Source: Todiramphus chloris collaris | Taxonomy: Eukaryota > Chordata > Aves > Coraciiformes > Alcedinidae | Length of the DNA stretch: 64,000 bases | NCBI GenBank assembly: GCA_025345505.1 | Contig: JANVCC010000018.1 | Location: 8,834,998 to 8,898,997, forward strand | Reading direction: 5' to 3' | Part shown: positions 40,501 to 51,499 of the stretch, piece after piece | Numbering within the stretch: the stretch's first letter is position 1 | How the letters are laid out: each line of letters starts with the position of its first letter | Position numbers and translations under genes: made by a program | The notes under the pieces: generated by a model | Databases searched by the model: none | Seen by the model: the letters and a program-made list of their open reading frames with translations, nothing else | Told to the model about the DNA's origin: nothing

Positions 40501-41694
40501 GCATACCATGTCTTCTGCTGAGTGCCCTGTGCTGAGACTGAAAATACCTCAGTTCAGTTGCTGGCACTGCCTTAGACTTTCTTAAACCTAAAATATCAGG
40601 GCAGTCAGACTAAATGTCCCGTAAACACAACGTTCTTTCTTTGGCAGGAGCTAAATCAGGTGCTGGGTAAGTTGTTTAACCAGTATTCCCTCTGCAGTGC
40701 TTTCCGTGCCCACATGTTCAAGGATGAGAGTAATCCTTTCTTTCTTCTACTGTTTCCCTGTTTCTAGAGCAGAGCCCTGGTTTTGCTCTGTGTTTGTACT
40801 GCACCCAGCACAAGAAGTCACAAGTCTCACTAAGTCCTTGTTGCATTCAACTGAAAACTCTCCTCTCCTTGGCATGGCCATGGGTATGGCCACCATGAAA
40901 ATGCTGGTTTCTGTAACTGAAACTATCATGACTTGTTACTGAAAGCAGACTATGGTGGATACATTCAAATAGTACTTCCTCTTTCCTTTTCTTCATGAAA
41001 TTCAGAAATACATTTCCACTGCTCTTTAGTTTTGAAGATGGTTTTATGAAAAGACAAAAGCTAGTGCACAAGTCAGACAGCAGCTTTCCCTTTGCAGGAT
41101 CATAATGTGAATTATGAACCTCCTGTTTGAGCTTTGTACCTCTGCCATATTCCTGCCTGGCTTACTGATAGTGTAAGATACAGTATGGATGGGCAAAGGA
41201 TGGCCACTGCTACCCTCTGGGACAGGAGAGAGTAAATCCTCCAGCACAACTCAACTGCACTTGCCCAGTGTGTGGGGAGAGTGCCTGTGCCAGGCAAACT
41301 CTTCTTCTACCAGAGAAAGTGCAGAGCCAGGGGTTAGTTTGTCATGATTTAGGGAATCCAGACGTTTTGCTCAGGTTTTGTGCCAAACTCTAAACCCAGC
41401 ACTTGTGTTGTCACTGATACTATTGCAGGAGGGAGCCAGAAGCATCAAGCAGTAAATTCAAGAGAATTAAAACCATCTGCTGCCCAGGACTGCCAGCCCA
41501 CGGCTCCCTGTGGAGTTAGTTGAGACATGCTGTTACAATAGCCAACTTAAATTCCCTTGAAAACCACCTAAACCCAGTCAGTAGTGCTCTGTCCCTCTTG
41601 AACACAGCAGTAGGTAAAAAGCCAACCAAAGCAACACTTTTGCTAGAAACTCTAGAAGTTCTTTATACAGCAGTCACATATATGTACATAATAA

Positions 41695-41722
41695 GTGTAT
41701 ATATATAAAAATATATATACAC
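41695..41722. repeat. Perfect AT-rich inverted repeat
   Basis: Arms of 12 bp, GTGTATATATAT and ATATATATACAC, are exact reverse complements separated by AAAA. The sequence can form a compact hairpin or cruciform. It most likely grew from a TA microsatellite. Confidence 0.9.
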
Positions 41723-42332
41723 ATCTTCTGGTGGGATCTGAGCTCTCACATCAGTTGAGTATCTGTCCTAAGGAGTCTTGCATGTAAATGGGCATCCATG
41801 TGAGTCTAGTTTTCATACCCTGGAAATGATGCTCAGGATTCAGTCTCTGGGATTCCAAATGCAGATAAAATATGAGCAGAGAGAGTGAAAACACAATTCC
41901 TTACAGAGACATGGGAAAGAGGCCTGATTTTTGGCCACTCCGGGTCATTATTTATAATGTAGAGGCAAACATCATCAAGGGGACAATAAAATGACTTATC
42001 ACTGGGTGGCATAACAGTGAAGGATGAGTGTCTTTTCCATCTCTTTCTAAATGTCTCTGAGCAGAAAGCACTCCTGTCTCAGCAGCAGCCTTCTTCAGAA
42101 GCTAGTTAGTGCTATCAGTGCCTTTTGCCAATAGCAGCTGTAATTACATTAAATGGCTGATTTGCAGAAGCAGAAGGAGGAGAACAACATGTGCAGAGCG
42201 ATGTTGCACAACATTGCAAAGAGTTTGCACACTTCTGTCACTCCAGCAAACCACTTACAATGACACTCACATATTCCTATTTTCAATCTGTGTTTCGGAG
42301 ATAAGCCTGTTTTGAATTCTTCCATGGGATTA

Positions 42333-42373
42333 TCTGATGGCTGCACGCAGCTTGATTCATTGCAGCCATCAGA
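42333..42373. repeat. Perfect 13-bp inverted repeat
   Basis: TCTGATGGCTGCA (42333-42345) and TGCAGCCATCAGA (42361-42373) are exact reverse complements separated by a 15-nt loop. Unlike the AT-rich hairpin at 41.7 kb, this stem has mixed sequence, so simple-repeat expansion does not explain it. Pairing stops beyond the 13 bp, so it is too short for an ordinary microRNA precursor. No open frame or repeat explains it. Confidence 0.9.
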
Positions 42374-45300
42374 GGGGAGCTGGATGACCCCCGAAACAAT
42401 TCCCTGCTATGAATACCCATTGTGATCCCACACGAACAATGGCACAAGATGTCACTCATCCTTTCCTGAGCTTCAGAGAGGGATGCGCAGATACCAGAAC
42501 TTAAAAATAAACCAGCATCATTTCTGGAGTGGAAGTGGCTTCAATATGCACTGCCTCTTCTCTTGGAAGAATACTGATGGTCGTGCAAATGCTTTCTACC
42601 TCCAAATGCTGTGCTTTCTCCCCAAGCCTGTGCTGTAATTAGAATTCTGCCTTTAAACCTGAGTGCACTTTGTAGGCTTAATAAAGCAACCAGCCAGCAA
42701 TAATGGCAGTAATTACAAATATGTTCAGTGCTCAGAACTAAAGACAAATACACCAAAGATAAAAAATGCCATCACTCAAGAATTTTTTTTTTTAACAACA
42801 CAGTCAGAAATGGGCAAATTTGCATAGCTATAAATATCACAAGCACAGAACTTACATTATTTAAGACACGTATGTGGTGAGCTTTCTTCTGAAAGTCTCT
42901 GGGCAGAGGTAAAGCATGAGAGCACAAGTGGTCTGGGAAATATCAAAATATTATAATCTGCTACAGAGACACACAGCTTTTCTTTATGGCTTGCAAAAAT
43001 ATACTCGAGATTCCAGATGCACTCCGCTGTAGGAGCGCCTGTTTATGGCAAATGGAGAGTGCTCAGGGAAGTATTGCTAAACACGTTGGCAATGGTTCAG
43101 CATAAGCAACTTGGTAATGAGTTATTTTAATGGTATTGTGTATCCTGTCCTGAGTGTCATGGTGAAGCATCTCAGAGAATGGTTTGTAACAACCACCTTC
43201 CAGTCATCCCACATGTATCATCAGGATCCAAAACACATGCAGAGTGGACACAAGACAAATAGGTATGGATCTCGGTTTTCATGAAGAGTTCCTCAGCTCC
43301 TCGGGAGAAACTCTGCTGGAATTTGGCAATATCCTGAACACAAACTGTTCCCAGTAAGTTATCAGGAGACCTGAAGTACTCTGTTTTCCCATCTGATCTC
43401 CAAAGGGCAGAAGGACAAACTAAGTATGTCTAAAAAACAGATTATTGTAACTCATATTTTTCTTATTTTATTAGTTTTCATTTGCCAGGATCCATGAAGC
43501 ATTTCTCCCAGTAGCTCCTCCCAGACACTATTAAACCTGGCCCATAATAAAACAGGCAGGTTTCCCATTTTTTCAGCCTGGGAAATGTAGTGTAATAAGG
43601 TAGAATTTCTCTGAAGCCTTTGTTCAACCCCAAGCTTCTTCAGCCATCATACAATGTGGGTCCAGACTGTACACCCATGAGGCATCTCATTCCAGGTGCT
43701 TGGTCTCAGCACAAGCAATACCATGAGGAACCAGCCACATAACCACATTTTGGATTCTTCACATTTGTTTTGCTCCATGGACTACTTCAGGACTTTTCCA
43801 CTTGTTCTCTGTCCTTCAGCATCTCACAAGGAAGAGGTGGTGCATTGTTTCTGGTGCCAGCTTTGTTACCATCCCCGGGTCCTAAGCTGAAAACATGACA
43901 GATGTTGTTGGCACTTGATGCAGTTAAGACGAGATCTTGTTCTGTAGAACTAGGCAGAAGTCTACACAGGGGTCCCAACCTTGGGTATGTGAAATTAAAT
44001 TTTTCCAACCTCAAACTGCATGCTGGTGCACTTCTCCAATGCTTTTATCAGCTTAGGCATTGATGTAATTATGGGCTAGATTCAGCCGTTACTGCTTCCT
44101 GTGGAAAAGACATGGGACCCACTCAGAGTGCTCACTGCAGTCCCCTGAAAGCTGCTGGAAGGTTGGATCTGCTGTCTCCACAGGAAGCAAGACAGGAGGA
44201 AAGTCCCCTGCTTGAACAGAGCAGAGGGCTTAGCTTTCCCCAGGCCACAGGAGGGTCTCAGTCCATCACTGGGGACCCCATAGCAGCGCTGGGGCCAGTG
44301 GACTGTGAAGTCCCCGCATGAAGAAGTGGGCAGCCCTGGAGCCTGCTGCTCTCCCAGCTGCTCTCTTTAAAGGTGACATTAGGCTCAATTTAGTTGCCTA
44401 ACCAGCAGTGTCCAGAGCTATTTAAAATGCCCTTTGGCCTTTGCTCCTTTGCAGCACTGCTGCAAACTCAGTGCCCATCTCCTAACCACAGGAGACACTT
44501 CGGTTTCTCTAGGGTGTCCCACGTGGCACAGGGTGCCTACATTTCAGCTTGGAAACCAGGCCCACAGTCCTCAAATCTCTGGGTTTTTAAAAATGATCGG
44601 CATCAACAAAACAAGCCCAGACGTACAAAATACAGTGCCTGTCAGTTCATGTTTATGTATGCAGGACCCGGAGCACGTGGATGGAGATATAAATATGCAC
44701 CCAAGCTTATGCAAACTTTCTACCAGGAGAGCAACAGCTCAGATGTTCTCACCCACTCGCCAGTGGATTCTGAATCTCATTTTCTAAATATACCTTGCCC
44801 AATTCATGGGGGGAATGCAGCGTTTGGCACCTCCCGAGGGGAAACACAGATGTTTGGCTCCCAGCCTCTGGAATTTCTTGAACTTCTCTGGACAAAAGGG
44901 GAAAGGCCAGAGGTCAAGTAGCACTATTTATTCTGCCCGATTTCCTACCAATTGTTCGAAACCAGACAGTAGCTAAAGCATGGGCATTTCTTGTCATCAA
45001 GAACTGCAGGTGCTGCTGGAATGGCCTGTCAAATTCCAGTCATTCCTCCAAGCTGCTGGGGGCTGCTCAAGCCCCACTGAGGAAAATTGGCTCCACCAGC
45101 CTGCAGCCTGCTGAGGAACCCTAACCCTAACCTGCCCCCAGACAGACCACCCTGTCTCCACAGCACCAGCTCTGTCTGTTTGCTCTTGCTCGGCAGGGAA
45201 GAAATCCTGAGCCTCAAGAGCTGTCTCACCCGTCTGAAAGCCAGGTACCCTCAGAGGCAGCCCTGGTGAGGATGTCCAAAGGGTTTCCTGCTTTTAAAAC

Positions 45301-45395
45301 AAGAACACAAGGGAGAGAAGGAGAGAAAAGAATAGATGCTTGTGTAGACTTAATTTTTGTTCATGTCCTTAAGCTTTGATTAAATTTATTTAAAG

Positions 45396-45583
45396 TGGGT
45401 TTGTACACAGTAGAACAGATTGCCCTGAGAATTTGTGGATTCTCCATCATTGGAAGTGTTCAAGGTCAGGTTGGGTAGGGCTCTGAACATCTTGATCTAG
45501 TGGAAGGTGTCCCTGCCTAGGCTGGATGGACTAGATGATCTTTAAAGGTTCTTTACAACCCAAAACATTCTGTGATTCTATGA
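45396..45583 (+). mobile_element. CR1 LINE 3' tail
   Basis: A strongly 5'-truncated CR1 of about 190 bp with the end of the ORF2 region and the 3' tail. Visible words are GAACAGATTGCCCTGAGAA, GAAGTGTTCAAGGTCAGG, TTGGGTAGGGCTCTGAACAT, CTTGATCTAGTGGAAGGTGT, GGACTAGATGATCTTTAAAG and the end CATTCTGTGATTCTATGA. The terminal direct repeats typical of CR1 are present. The first 20 bp are degraded, so the start is approximate. Confidence 0.92.
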
Positions 45584-47978
45584 ATTTCAGAGAAAAGAGT
45601 CAGGAGCACACCCACAAAGTAGAAGATACTTGCTCAGAACTAGGTCTTCAGGATCCAGGTAGAAAAAACCTGCAGCCCTAAAATAAGAGCTGGGATCAGC
45701 ACAATCCCTTCTTTTCTAAAGCCAGGTGGCTGGACTCATAGCTATTTTTCCCAGGCCAAGCAGTCACACACATGGCTATGAAGCAGCAGCCCAGACCTAA
45801 GGATTCACCAGGACAGGTACCCAAAAATCTGCTGTGCTCTGAATTGTCTCAACCCTCACAGAGCAGCAGCCTCCAGCTGTAGCAGCTCTTTTCTGTGTCA
45901 CGAGCAGGTCTGCACTCATCATGGGCAGTGAGCATGGGGCATTTTAATCTCAAAATAAATCTAGACTGTGCTCCAGCTGCTTTCTCTGTAAATATGTTCT
46001 GTGCTAAAAACAAAACACTGCAGTATCAACAGCTGCAATGGTTCCCTGGACAGCAGGTCAGGGTGGTATAAAGCTCCCTGGTTGGTGTCCCTGGTGTTAC
46101 TGCTACTCAAATAATGGGGAAAAACTGCAAATGGAGTCCCAGCTCTTCATCTTACCCTCAGACCACCTGACAGGGCTATGATTGATTGGTGCCTGTCATA
46201 TGAAAATGCCCCCAGTTTGCAGGCTGTCTCTACCACAGGGCTGGCACTGTGCTAGTTTCAGATACTTCTACGGTGACAAGAGAGAGAGTTCTGAAACATC
46301 TGCATCCTCCAGCCAGCCCTGATCACCCAGAGAGCCTTTTGGGGTCAGAGAGGTTTGTGCATCAGCTGCAGCCTCCCCTTATACTGGCACTGAATCACCA
46401 TCTGGCACTGGGTGGTTTCTCAGCACCAGGGAAACGTGCATGTGGAGCAATGTCATCTTCCTTCCTTTCCCTCCCTCTGTTCCTGTCCTGGGCATACTCT
46501 GTTCTTTCTTACTGTGTGGACATCTGCAGCTTCAAGGGCTTCTAATACTAATAAAGATCTAAGGAAGTGAAAGCTTCAGCCTGCATTCTTATTGAGTGTG
46601 ATCAATATTTTTTCAGAAACAGCTCTATTTCATTCACTTCTATGTCCTCAGTTGATTTAACCTCACACAGAAGCTGGTTTGGGGCAGCTTTTACATCCAC
46701 ACAGTGGTAACATTCTATGCTGCCCCTCTCCTCCCTTTCTCTTCTCACCAGACCCCAAGATGGTTTCAAATGCACCTTCACCCCCCTTCCTTCTCCATCA
46801 GACAGAAACTTTGTTTTGAATAAGAGCAAGAACATGACCACCCCTCTGGTCATTAGTGCCATGCCGGCTGTGTGCCAGCACCTCCTAACCCGAGTTCCTC
46901 CAGTGAGTACTGGAGTGATTTCAGGGCATGATACAACCCAAACCTCTGTCCATGCAGGAGTTAAAGCAATCAGTGTTCTGTCTTCATCACTGAGCTGAAC
47001 CAGCCTAGCATTTTGTAAGTTAGATGTACCCAGGTCGCTATTTTTTCTGTATTCCTCCAGTACCTAGCACAGCAGTGCTCTGATTCATACACAATGTTCC
47101 CAGGCATGGGCCCAAAACAAACAAAAAGTTGCAACTCAGCAATCCCAGGCTTAACTGATGGGACTTAAATCATCCACTGTAAAGCCGTTAAAATGAAGAG
47201 GAGTGTGGCTTGGCTTCCATTGGAAAAGAAGCACCTTCTGTATCATTCCTAGATAAAAAAGCAGAGCACAGGAAGCCCAAATTCTTTGGCCCTCAGCTGG
47301 TTGGTTGTATGGGCAACATACAGCTGGGTTAATACTTCACCGTTCATGTAAATGAGCTTGGTCACACAGTGATGTTAGCAACCACTAGCAGCCCTGTGAC
47401 AGTGTCACTGGCATAATGTCTGCCAGCAGGACCCTGCCCCATGGCAGCACTGCTGAAACTCCCCTTAGACATTGGGGAAAGGCCTGGGCAGAGTCTTTTG
47501 GGGTCAGCAGCATGGTCAGCACATGAACTATGTTGCTTATGAGACCCATGTCTGGAAACAAATAACCAACCATCCACACCTCCAGCTTGTCTTCATTTAA
47601 ACTGTGTATCCCTCCCCAGCAGTGTTCAAATGGATTTGGACCCTGACCTAATGAAGCACTCAAACATACTCCATTTTGATCACTGTTCTTGGTGGAGCAG
47701 AGAGATGGAGTGATGACACATCTGGAGTTTGCCTTCTACACGGGCAGGGGCAGATGCCGAGTTCATCCCTGTGCATTTGCTGATGGACAGTAGCAACCAC
47801 ATTTGAAGAGGGCTAGTGTCCCCTGCCTGGCCTGTCCCCAGGGGAAGATCTGTGCTGCCACAGCACATTTGCTCTCCTCTGTCCTGAGTTCACTCCTCCT
47901 TGTCCCTGCTAGCTGTCTTGCTGACCCTGGCAGACTTGTAACCTAGGCTAGATCTGCCCCAAAGTGCTGGTGGGATCT
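45584..47978. other. Unannotated DNA, no gene seen
   Basis: No gene or repeat recognised between the CR1 tail and the ERVL LTR. Frames up to about 98 codons (46249-46545, +) show no known domain. Confidence 0.5.
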
Positions 47979-48571
47979 TGTCATGATTTCATCCCAGCTG
48001 GCAACTAACCCCCACACAGCCACTTGCTTACTCCCCTGCAGTGGGATGGAGGAGAGAAACAGAACACTAAAAGTGAGAAAGCTCATGAGTTGAGACAGAC
48101 AGTTTCATATATAAAGCAAAAGATGCACATGCAAGCAATGTAAAACAAGGAATTCATTCACAGCTTCCCATCGGTCGGCAGATGTTCAGACGTCTCCAGG
48201 ACAGCAGGGCTCCATCACACATAGCAGTTACTTGGGAAGATAAACGCCATAACTCTGAATGTCCCCCACTTCCTTCTTCTTTCCCCAGCTTTATATGCTG
48301 AGCATGACATCATATGTTATGAAATATCCCTCTGGTCAGTTGGGGTCAGATGTCCCAGCTGTGTCCCCTCCCAGTTTCTTGTGCATCTCCAGCCTGTTTG
48401 CTGGTGGGGTGGGGTGAGGAGCAGAGAAAGCCTTTACCCTGTGTAAGCACTGCTCAGCAATAACAAAAACTGCTCTGCATAATCAACACTGTTTTCAGTA
48501 CAAATCCAAAGCAAAGCCCTATAGTGGCTACTACAAAGAAAATTAACTCCATCCCAGCCCAAACCAGCACA
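47979..48571 (-). mobile_element. Avian ERVL-type solo LTR
   Basis: A 593-bp long terminal repeat in antisense orientation, a fossil with no internal retroviral region on either side. Read on the minus strand it starts TGTGCTGGTTTGGGCTGGGA and continues AGTTAATTTTC, the GCAGAGCAGTTTTTGTTATT region and CCCCAACTGACC. Next come a TATA-type CATATAAAG near 48290-48298 and TAACTGCTATGTGTGATGGA, and it ends in CA. This is the LTR of a family common in bird genomes that I place in class III (ERVL). The flanks GATCT (47974-47978) and GGTCT (48572-48576) form an imperfect 5-bp target-site duplication, the size expected for ERVL. It probably arose by recombination between two LTRs of a provirus. Age is moderate by general divergence. 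Confidence 0.9.
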
Positions 48572-51393
48572 GGTCTCTGCACGGGCCTGCTTTCCACTGC
48601 TCTGTCATGCTCACAGGGCTATGCAAAGGAAGTTGATAGGGTAGGATGAAGCCCAAATCTGGATAGGGCACGTGGTCCCGTGGAGAGGCTGTCTTCTACT
48701 TGAGCCTGGTTAGGTGGAGTGTCCCAGCTCCAGCAGGTCCTCAACTATCACCAGCAAAAGAGTCAAGGACAGGGTTATCTGGCCCGCTCTCAAGTAAAAA
48801 GGGAAGGAAGGGGCATGAAGCAAACAGCAGAAAGGCTTCAGAAGGAATTGAGGGCACTCCATGCCTTGGAACAGCTTTCAGCCTCTTGTTAGATGAAGTG
48901 CAAGTGCAAATATGGTCCTGGTCAGAGACAGATAAGGATTGATGCCGTAAGCAAAGCAATAAGCTCTTAAAACACTTGCTATGAGTGTGGGAAGCCACTC
49001 AGAGGAGTTAGAAATCATGCAAAATGATGGGGGCTATGAACTCAGGAGCTTAGCTCTGGCCCGCTGGGATTGCTCTCATAACTCCAATCCTAACACGTGA
49101 TCTGTTTAAGGGAGATAGGAAGGGGAGAAGGAGTGCAGGGGTGCTGTTATGCATCAAGTGTACATACCACTGCCAGCAACCTGTCACTTGACAATGAAGA
49201 GTGTAGTGATGGAGCCCACCAAGTAAATGCATATAGCATGTGAAACGAAGGGGAAAGCAGTGAGGTCTCTGCTCCGGACCACCAGGGCCGGTGAGCAGGA
49301 GAGGAAAATGTCTGGACTGACTCTCAGTCTGCCAGAAAGGATGCAAGGGAGAAGCTGTTATCCCTGACTGGGGCTGAGGGTGGCTGCTGGCAGTCAAACA
49401 TCCCCTTGTTTATATTCCATCTGCCTCCTACGGAAAGTGCACAAAGTCCAGAATTTCGTAGCAAATGTAAAACACCAGGGACTTTGATTCACAACTGGGA
49501 TTTATCTAGGTACTGCCTGTGGTCTTTGCGGTAAGGCTCAGATTTTACAGTTCACTGCCCCAGGTTATGATTCATGGTGAGAGAGGCCATTAAAAAGAGA
49601 TTTACAGAAGACACAGAACTGCCCAAATTATCCAGTCAGGTTAGGCAGAGAAGCAAAGATTTGCCTCTGTCTCTGCAAGAGAAAGTTGCTTTCCTTCAGC
49701 CAGAATTAGACACCTAAGCCCAGCCAAGTCCTTTTTATCTTGCAAAAGAAAGATGCACAGGGGAGCAGTGTGCAGCCAGACGGCACCTATACCAGTAAGG
49801 TGAGCAGGGACAGGGCAGGGCCATAGCCCTGGTGCTTTACACATGTCTTGTCCATCCTGCAGGACTCTCAGCACAGTCTCCAGCACAGTTTTGGCCCAAC
49901 ACAGAGAGCAGTCTCCTTATTTGGAAGGGAAGAGACATCCTCGTGGAAGTAAACTGGGCCATGATGTTGGCATCAGAATGAGAAAATGGAGTTTTCTTTA
50001 CTTGTTAGTACAGGTGCAACATTAAACACTGGAGATCTGGTTTAGATTTTCCTAGATTCAGGTCTTCCATCTTCATGGTGAGTGCAAACGCTATGATGTG
50101 GAGGAATAGGGCTCACTTTGTGTCTGCTGCTGAAGGAGTTCTAGTATAAAAGGCGTACACGTTCAGTGAAGCAGCACTGGACACTTCATCCACCAACCCT
50201 GAGACTCATAATCCCTAGTACATTACAGCTGTTGCTGGCCCAGAGAACAAATTTGTCTCTGTAAAGTGAAAGATCCACAAGCCCCAGGATTTAGAAAGCC
50301 CCATTCCAACATTTGATGGCCTGGTACCTAGGATGCTCTTCAGGGCTGCCTGAGAGACCTGCATACATTGCTTTCTCCCTCAGATAATGACCCTACCCCT
50401 AACCCTGTAGGCACATGTTGTCCTTAGGCATTTCCTTACCCTGGCAGTACTGCGTTCCATGGCCAGGAGAGCTTGTTCTCCCTAGACCAGACTCAGTGTT
50501 GCCCAGGTTGAGGCAGACAGCTATCCTCATGCCATGCACATCCCAAAAAGCTGTAGCTGCATTCGTGTCCTATTACATCAGTAAACAGAGACACAGGATC
50601 ATTTTCATGTTACATCCTACTAGTTAAAAAAGTAATATGAACTCCTCGCTTCGTGTACTGAAGAATTTAGCCCAGACAGCGTGAGCTGGCCACATGCTAG
50701 ACTGAACTGCATATAATCTCTGACTGGGCCATGACAGAAGGACTCAAGTATGCATCCCTGAGCAGATACATGACTGTTGGTTGGGTGGTATGCCATTGTT
50801 TGGGTTGGGTTTTTTTGTGCAGTATCATCATTTCCAACCCAGGTGAAGATGAACAGACGTGTGTGGGTCACGTGAAAATGATGAGGTTTGAGGAGTCACA
50901 AAGGGCAGCCAGTACTTGGATAATCCTAACTGCTGCAAATGAATCAGGAAAATGAGAGTGAAGGACAGGCTGTGCCTGTGGGAGCTGAAAATCCTCCCAG
51001 GGACCATGGCTTGACCCTCAGATGAGCTGAATCTTTTCTCTCAACAGAGATCTCTCACAAGCTTTGCACACACAGCTAAACAGCAGCTCATGGATGCACA
51101 CAAATCTATGCCTCCTCCCTCTCTCAGTCCCACAGGGGAATAGCTCTGCAAGGTACATCTTCACAGCTCCTCGCTTCAGGGCCAATTCTTAATGTTTATT
51201 GGTTGACTTGAGGGCTTTCTGATATGGCACATACAGAAGATTTATTACTGGTAGTTATTTCCATTAATAACACAATAAATTGTCATGCATTCATATCGAG
51301 AGGTTATAAAAGTGGGTTCAGCAGGACAGAGAGGGCTGAAGGTAACTCTGACCTCCCAGCAGCCAGGGAGCATCTCCACACTGGGTAGGTGAC
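48572..51393. other. Unannotated DNA, no gene seen
   Basis: No gene recognised. Frames up to 115 codons (49050-49397, -) lack known domains. The sequence is ordinary, CpG-poor vertebrate DNA. Confidence 0.5.
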
Positions 51394-51442
<49 letters not shown>

Positions 51443-51452
51443 NNNNNNNNNN

Positions 51453-51499
<47 letters not shown>
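51394..51499. repeat. GATA tetranucleotide microsatellite
   Basis: A pure (GATA)n tract of about 49 bp before and 47 bp after an assembly gap, at least 24 repeat units. The minus-strand frame through it (a repeated YLSI peptide) is a by-product of the repeat. Tetranucleotide tracts of this length are usually highly variable between individuals. Confidence 0.97.
51443..51452. other. Assembly gap (10 N)
   Basis: Ten N inside the GATA microsatellite. The repeat register on the two sides does not agree with exactly ten missing bases. In a pure tract the missing number would be one more than a multiple of four. The N run is therefore a placeholder and the true repeat length is unknown. Confidence 0.97.

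Larger units (their letters stand above)
33028..45395. other. Long unannotated stretch, repeat-poor
   Basis: About 12.4 kb with no recognisable gene. It contains simple repeats near 36964 and 37534, two perfect hairpins at 41695-41722 and 42333-42373, and a moderately CpG-richer patch around 35520-35740. The longest frame, 175 codons at 44394-44921 (+), has no recognisable domain. Its length is about what chance allows in 64 kb read in six frames. Confidence 0.5.

Noticed and set aside
44394-44921. 175-codon open frame, the longest in the window
   Set aside because: Its length is near the chance maximum for 64 kb in six frames. The protein has no domain, repeat or composition typical of real genes, and a second long frame overlaps it.
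45117-45134. Telomere-like AACCCTAACCCTAACC
   Set aside because: Only about two and a half CCCTAA units. Far too short to be an interstitial telomere array.
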